From Parasponia andersonii (lineage: Eukaryota > Streptophyta > Magnoliopsida > Rosales > Cannabaceae), in the NCBI GenBank assembly GCA_002914805.1, contig JXTB01000206.1:352044-416043 (forward strand): DNA of 64,000 nucleotides, read 5' to 3'. Position 1 is the first letter of the stretch; every line of letters starts with the position of its first letter. The notes beneath the pieces were generated by a model, which saw only the letters and a list, made by a program, of their open reading frames with translations, did no database searches and was not told the DNA's origin. This document shows, piece by piece, positions 57,709 to 64,000 of the stretch. Made by a program: the position numbers and the translations under genes.

Positions 57709-58140
57709 CACTGCAGGAATCTTGGAACTGACATTGGTGGCTAAGGCAGTTCAGGGAGAGTTTGCCAGCAAATTCTCTCACTCTTCTAAATGATTCCTTG
57801 CAGTGAGCGTTGGACATGATCGAGTCTATATTACATGCACGGTGCCTCAAACAAAACTTTGACTAGAATTTAATTGCTCAAGTGGAAGAATTGGCCAAGA
57901 CGGGTGGATTTTGACACTGCTCAACTAGCACTCACTTGGTTTCTCAATCAGGGGATGATGTAGGACCTAACTATTCCTCTTTAATTTCTAAAATTTCAAG
58001 TGATATATATATTTTTTAACTTATGGTATAAATGTAGAAAATTCGGTGGCCAACATTGGGAAGTTGAGAATTAGGCTCACAAATGATGATTTGAAAAACA
58101 TTTCTGATGCACTACCTTGCAGTACACGGACAGGCAATAT
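57709..58140 (+). pseudogene. Aldo-keto reductase remnant (C-terminal part)
   Basis: In pieces: RNLGTDIGG-stop-GSSGR near 57717 (family RELGIGIVAYSPLGR), MIESILHARCLKQNFD-stop-NLIAQ and VEELAKTGGF from 57817, then DTAQLALTWFLNQG and, after a one-base deletion, DDVG at 57912-57966. An intron-like gap leads to NSVANIGKLRIRLTNDDLKN and ISDALP at 58038-58116. The order matches plant NADPH-dependent aldo-keto reductases of the perakine-reductase type (ELAKKHGCTPAQLALAWV...GDDV...NIGALxxKLT). The N-terminal barrel with the catalytic Asp-Tyr-Lys-His is absent; the Retand-type element begins just upstream, and the missing half is not in the 44113-45291 flank. Non-functional. Confidence 0.7.
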
Positions 58141-59388
58141 ACATTTACTGTCATACCATGAGGTCATGGGAAGATAAACAACAGAAAATAATGAGAAATA
58201 ACAATCAATTGGTAAGAAACCGTGTTAGGAAGCCTAATCCAGAATCATTGGCCCTTGAGTTCTTAGCATTATTTGAAAGAGTGCTACGAGAATTCAATGT
58301 CATAAATACTCATTCGACACTTATTAAGAAAAATTGATAATAACACTTTAAGTTTTAGATGTTTGGTAAGAAAGAAGGAGAATTATATTAGCTAGAGATA
58401 AATAAGAGAGAACCCATAGGGCTCTCTTCTCTTACTATGTATGATATTGGAAGAATACCAAAATCTTCTCCTTTCTTTGTTAGGATTAGAATAAATGGAA
58501 GAAAGAAGAAGAGTTTAGTGGTACAATAACTAATCTATTACTTGATTGCTAAGTTCTCTTCTATAATTTCTCTAATTTGAAAGTGGCTGAAAATTGGTAA
58601 AATAGAGGATTTGAAATACATAATACATTACCTAATTAATATTTCCTTCTTAAAATCTTTTATAAATCTAATCCAAATCGATTCTTAAACCCCCATCCTT
58701 CTCCTTCATTCCATTTCTTTCCCCTGCCAAACACACACTCATAAGTAATTGAGTTTGTTTTAAGATGAAAAGCCTGTATCCAAAAATTAGCTGACAAACT
58801 GGCCAGTACAGCAAGCAAATAAAGAAATGTCACTTAGAAACGGGGCCTTACGGCGACAATTTTTCTAGTGGCTGAGGCAGTGAGGCCTTGCTAACTGGCA
58901 AAGCTTCCCAACATGGATGGTTAATTCCAAAGTAATTTTCTAATGCTGAATTATCAATGGCAACTTGGTAGAAAAGAGTTGTGGTATCAAATAACTAACA
59001 TTCATTTATCATATACATTTAATGCACGAAATAATCAAATTGAACTGTCTTAAATCTTTCATCTCCTAGTTAAAATATAAGTTTCAAATGACCAAAGAGT
59101 AACTGTGTTTGGTAGCAGGAAGAAATTACCGAAGGAATGAGATAGGTGGGAAGATTTTAATAGATAGATTTTAGAAGGGAATTTGCTGGAAGAAGAAAAA
59201 TAGATTTTAGGAGGGAATAAATATTAGTATGGGTTTCAAATTACCAGTTTAAGCCAATTTTTAGTCCGTCTTGTAATTGGATTGACTCTCGCTTTCTTCT
59301 TGAATTTCTTTCCTTAGATTATGTAACTCTAACTCCTTCCTTTCAAATATAGTCTAAAACTTAAGATTAGCATTCCCAAGGCTATATA
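58141..59388. other. Intergenic, no gene seen
   Basis: AT-rich. A 76-codon plus-strand frame at 58107-58337 overlaps the end of the aldo-keto reductase remnant in another frame and has no motif of its own. Confidence 0.3.
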
Positions 59389-59393
59389 GTTGC

Positions 59394-61227
59394 TGTTAGG
59401 GTTTATGCCCTAAAAGTATGTATATTTTGGATATTTATTGAATTAATAAAATGACATTTTTCTATCCGAATTTGTGCATAATTGGTATGTCATTAAATAT
59501 CAGAAAATTCTTGGTTTATTTATGTGACCATAAATTTAATATAAGTGTTATATACATAAGGATTAAATTTATAGATAATAAACTAAATATAGTCCGTAAT
59601 AATTAATTAAAATTTGAGATCTTTAATTAAATATTATTAGTACGGTCCATTAACATTGAGAATATAATAGTCTTATCCGGACTATTGATGTGTTGACATT
59701 ACAATGGAGGTACTTTATATAATTCGATTATATAGGACTAGACTAGATATGATTTGAATCTCACATAAATTCCGTTAACTGTTGAGAGTTCAAATAATGT
59801 CACTAGATGATCATATATAGATCAATCTTAATCCTGAGTAGTTATAGAGTCCTATTTATAACATTATGTTTTTTAACATACTTGTTACAGGTTTGTTTTT
59901 TAATCAGATCGAAATACTTGTATCTTGGAAACATGATTAGATGAGTAGTTGAGAATATAACTAACAATATAGAATCTATTCCTTCCATTAGGAAGCTAGA
60001 AAGATGATTCCCTTGTGTATTGATTTAGGACTTGATCAGTTTGAGTACTCAATTTATAATAGATTTATAAATTAATTTTTCATTAGAGAATCAACGGTAC
60101 ACAAAGATAAAGATGTAATTGGAGAGGTAAACAGAATATAATCTAACTCCAATTATGAATTGTTTATGGAGGATTGAACTACATGTAATGATTAAATCGA
60201 TAAACTGCTCATTGTTTTCTGAGTAAATTAATTCTGTAATTTCAAGAGTGCAATTCTGGATTTTTAGTAGAATAATACTGGAATTAATAAATTAGACAAA
60301 TTAATTAAAGGGTTTAATTAATTGTCATAATTTATTGGAGCTTGAATTATAGGTCCATAGGTCTCCAATTCCATCTCTTACAAATACTGTACTGGATATT
60401 ACATTATTTTTGTTACTGCATACTTTGTCTAGATAAATTATTTGTCTACAATAATTAATAATTGTTATTAATTAATTAATTTTGAATTAATTAATTTGAA
60501 TTTATGGAGAGATAAGTTTCATAATTTGTTTAAATTTTGAATTTAAAAATATCTAATTATGAGATTATTAGATAAATAAAAATTTGAAAACTGAATAAAA
60601 GTGAAACACTCTTCTTTGAAGTGGTGAATTATCTGCTAGTCTATATATATATATATATATATTAATTAATTGGATTAAATAGATATATATATTCACGGTT
60701 TGTTATTAAAAAAACATAAGGCCAAAAGTTAAGTTTTTTTTAGTTTTTGAAAACGTATATATATAAATTAATTTATTAAATAATTTAATAAATAGATATA
60801 TATATATATATAAAGGAAATTCTAGCAGAAAATATAGATAGTACGTATTATTTTCTACAGAACCTCTACAAATTAAAGAGAAAAAGAAGAAAGTCTTCTT
60901 ACTTCTTATTCTCTGTAGAACAAAACTCTTGCAATCTCATGTATTGAAAAAATTACAAATGTCTAAAGTGTGAGTTTTAAGAAATTGTACGCAACGTCCA
61001 CACGTTCATCTAGTTGTACTTGAGGCTTGGATTGAAAGATCGTGGTTTAGAAAACATTAAAGTTAGGATCCGCTGATAGGCCACAATAAGTATTAGATTT
61101 ATTCTCTTTGTTTATTATTATTTACTATGAATTAATACTATGCACTTATATAGTCAATTATTTTGAAAAAAATTTTTATTATTCTTATATCAATCTTCCA
61201 CTTCGAAAATCGTTTTTAACTATAACA
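59394..61227. mobile_element. Solo LTR, 1.83 kb
   Basis: Runs TGTTAGGG...CTATAACA, with matching inverted ends (TGTTA/TAACA), between an exact 5-bp target duplication GTTGC (59389-59393 and 61228-61232). There is no ORF, primer site, internal domain or second LTR. It probably remained after recombination between the two LTRs of one element. The family is not identifiable from the LTR alone. Confidence 0.8.
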
Positions 61228-61232
61228 GTTGC

Positions 61233-62610
61233 ATCACCAAACTACTATGTACAAAGATGTAAGAGTAAACGACAGCTCACCGAAGTTTATTCCGAGTATG
61301 CAAGACATAAATCGTCCTCATAGAATATAACTCGATTTGAATCCATTGGTTTAAACTGAGGCGCTTTGCTAAAACAGAAGGCGCCATATGTATCTTGCCG
61401 GTAATTAATGCCGACTCATGATAAAGAACAGCTGCAACCTGCTGAATATCAGAGGCGTCCAGGCGAGAAGGTAACGGCGATGACCCCTCCGCACGTGGTG
61501 CTTTCGGAAGGTTTGGACCTAGGCACCATCATACCCTTTCCATCTGAGCCCTCCTCGCAAAAGATCATCAACATACGGTAAACGTACTGAAAAAAAAAAT
61601 GATACGTATCAAGAAAATGGAAGATGAATTTGATATTCCTATCTCCAAAAAGGCTTTGCTCATTAGTTTGCATTGACCGAGGCAAGAACGACTTGCATCT
61701 TTAATTTGCCACAGTTGGTCCGGTAGCTTTTTTCTGTAATTCTATGCCAGTAATATGATTAGCTGCCTTTATGTAGACGGGAACATGATGTCGAATCCAC
61801 CATCGCCCAAAATTTTATCAAACAAATTCTGTACAAGTTGATCATTTTGCTTTAATGACAAGAGGAAATTAAATAATCTCACAAACACATTAAAAAAATT
61901 GGAATTAGCAACTAGCTAGAATCAATATTGCAAGACGATGATGAACTTAACCACCTAATTACTAATACCAAATGCGCGTTCCCATTTGAAAAACTTGGAC
62001 ATAGAGTAAATCTTTATGAAGTTATGAACACTTTTTGATTGACTCAAATGTAAGAATAGCAATATAGGTCATGACACGATAACACGACTCGAAATCTGCA
62101 TGATTAGTTGAACTTGCTTGACAAAAAATTGATTCGAATTGACACAATTAAGTAATTTTTTAATAAATTATATTAAATAATTATTTTCAAAAAAAATATT
62201 TTTTCATGAATTTCTTGTAGATAAAATAAAAAACATAAAGCTAATGAACTAGTTTCTCCTGCTATAATAAAACTTAATTAAAAAATTCGAATAAACGAAC
62301 AATTATATTCTTTATATACATTTTGACCCATCAATATGCACGTCGTTCTCATTAAACAAGTGACACGTAGGTTAACCTGTTAACAACACAATTTAATTAG
62401 GTTAAACACGACACGACACAGATTGCTACCCCTAGTCAAATGCATACATAAGCTATGATATTTACGAGAAAAATGAATTAGCTAGTCAATCATATGGCGA
62501 TGAAGAAATAGTACTATTCTTTTCTTTTTTAACATACATATTCCTGCTTATAAGTGTGTAAATACATTCATGCAGAAGGAAAATCGATTCGAACATTCCA
62601 TCCTAGTCTT
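61233..62610. other. Intergenic; coding-like minus-strand text at 61340-61700
   Basis: Minus strand has a 78-codon frame (61685-61449) ending CGGVIAVTFSPGRL, and in the next frame RLDASDIQQVAAVLYHES and ALITGKIHMAPSVLAKRLSL down to about 61340. A TTTTTTTTTTCAG acceptor-like site lies near 61587. The codons look protein-like, so it may be a gene fragment, but I do not recognise the family. The rest is AT-rich without features. Confidence 0.3.
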
Positions 62611-62615
62611 GGATC

Positions 62616-64000
62616 TGTCACGACTAGAAATACAAAGTCGTGACTTTTGGTAATTTTATATTGAAATAATAATAAATATACTTTTTCAAAATTTCAGAAA
62701 ATCAAATACTTAGAATTTTTAAGCTTTTGTCCTCAAAAATAAGTAAATTAAAAAGAATTAGAAACTCTTTCATTAGTTTTAGTTTTTTGAGAAAATATAT
62801 ACTTAAAATTTAGAGGAATTCCATTTAATTAATTGAGAAACTTTTTATTTAAAATCACAAAGTTTAGTAGAATGAGTCCAATTAAAATCTTAGGTCTAAT
62901 GTTCAAACAATTTACATAAAATCATTTGTAGTTCAAAGTATTCATTTTTGTAACAAAACCATCATCATACATCCATTTAGTAAATAAATTAACTTGGCTA
63001 AGTATATGAACGAGGAAAGGAAATTAAACCGGATATAGACAACTACCAGGTAATAGAAAAATGACTACATGCACAAGCTAAATAGCTTGATTAACCATTG
63101 AGACCACTACCTCAAATACATAAATACCTGAAAGAAGGAGTAAGTAAAAGGATGCGCACGTGAATACTCAGTAGAGTTTCAACTATAAGTTTTTAAGTGG
63201 AATAAAATACTTAATTTCAAAGTCATGCATAGTCAGTAAAATATCAAATAATTCCCAAAAATTGAATTGAAAATATTGTCCAAAAGTTTAAATCTTCCAA
63301 ATCATTATAAAATATCATCTCAAATCAAAGTCATTTTCCAAAGGTTTAAATATTCTAAATCATTGTAAAACATAATATCAAAACGAAATCATTTTTAAAG
63401 GTTCAAATATTCTAGACTTTTGTAAAATATCACATCAAATCCAATATATATCTATTTAAGTCAAGCATATAACAAGCAGCACAATCAATGACATTTCTAA
63501 GCCACGAAAGATTGGTGACTATGAATATGCAATGTTGTATTAGCCACCAAAATGAGTGACTGCACATGTATACTGTGACCGAGTCACTTGAGTTGGTGAC
63601 CGTAAATATGATATGTAGTTTGAGTACTCTAGGTAAAGTACCGTAAGTCTTAGTACCTTGAATGGGTATCGTAAGTCTATCGATCGCGTAGGTGCAATGA
63701 TTACATATAATGATATATAGATGACAAGAATAAGAATTTGTATCATTTTTAACAAAATCATGAAACAAACTATGCAGTGTTTTTAATTAATTAAATTTAG
63801 TTCTCAAAACTAAATTCTTGTTCAATTTAGGTTTTATAAAAATTTCGGAAATATAACAACTATTTTCATCAAAACCAATAAAATCCAATTCTTGCAGAAA
63901 ACAGATCAAAAATAAGATATTTTAGTTTGCCAACCAGTGTATTGTGCCTCCTAGGCAGTTAAAATGTCAAAATATATATAAATCACATTTTTATCAAATA
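62616..64000 (-). repeat. Third chromovirus-type LTR, cut by the window end
   Basis: Starts TGTCACGACTAG, like the LTRs at 15151 and 22132. Similarity returns at 63595-63690 (CGTAAGTC units) and is strong at 63765-63990, e.g. AAAAATTTCGGAAATATAAC, CAAAACCAATAAAATCCAAT and GCCAACCAGTGT with CTCCTAGGCAG, matching 16060-16220. The middle is diverged. Orientation is the same as 15151-24326. The bases before it, GGATC (62611-62615), would be the target duplication. Whether it is a solo LTR or part of a full element needs the next window. Confidence 0.7.

Overview
The window is plant nuclear DNA, most likely from a dicot. It is AT-rich, its genes have introns with GT-AG ends, and its mobile elements belong to plant lineages: Ty1/copia, Ty3/gypsy chromoviruses, a Ty3/gypsy Tat/Retand-type element and a Mutator-like element (MULE). 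No bacterial operon, rRNA, tRNA or CRISPR array was seen. By my reading about three quarters of the window is recognisable mobile DNA, nearly all of it decayed.

Layout. 1-560: a cluster of dispersed AAACGACAACAT-like motifs. 870-3058 (-): thaumatin-like gene TLP-1, three exons. 4064-12631 (+): decayed Ty1/copia element with a MITE inside its 5' LTR and a second insertion between integrase and RT. 14591-15083: local duplications. 15151-24326 (-): complete but decayed Ty3/gypsy chromovirus with 2.2-kb LTRs and an exact 5-bp target duplication. 25090-27393: second MITE copy, a hAT-like non-autonomous element and a fold-back element. 28285-34496 (+): second, more decayed chromovirus with unequal LTRs. 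37546-38610 (-): thaumatin-like gene TLP-2, two exons. 38810-44103: MULE with long inverted repeats, a decayed transposase (-) and a GRF zinc-finger gene remnant (+). 45297-57660 (+): 12.4-kb Tat/Retand-type element with two RNase H domains, a 112-bp tandem array and an antisense gene. 57709-58140 (+): aldo-keto reductase remnant. 59394-61227: solo LTR with an exact target duplication. 62616 to the end: start of a third chromovirus-type LTR.

The only two genes that look intact are the thaumatin-like ones. They lie on the same strand and share an unusual design. The thaumatin exon ends in a splice donor that itself spells an in-frame stop (GGGTAA). Splicing there joins, in frame, an exon encoding a hydrophobic membrane segment with a short basic tail. 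Both genes use the same intron phase. Splicing versus intron retention could therefore give a membrane-anchored or a secreted protein. Both have lost several of the 16 conserved thaumatin cysteines, each in a different pattern. The MULE sits about 50 bp upstream of the TLP-2 TATA box, so that promoter has been replaced by transposon sequence.

Limits: all homology calls are from memory of family motifs; no search, alignment score or splice predictor was run. Element ends are set from terminal repeats and target duplications read by eye.
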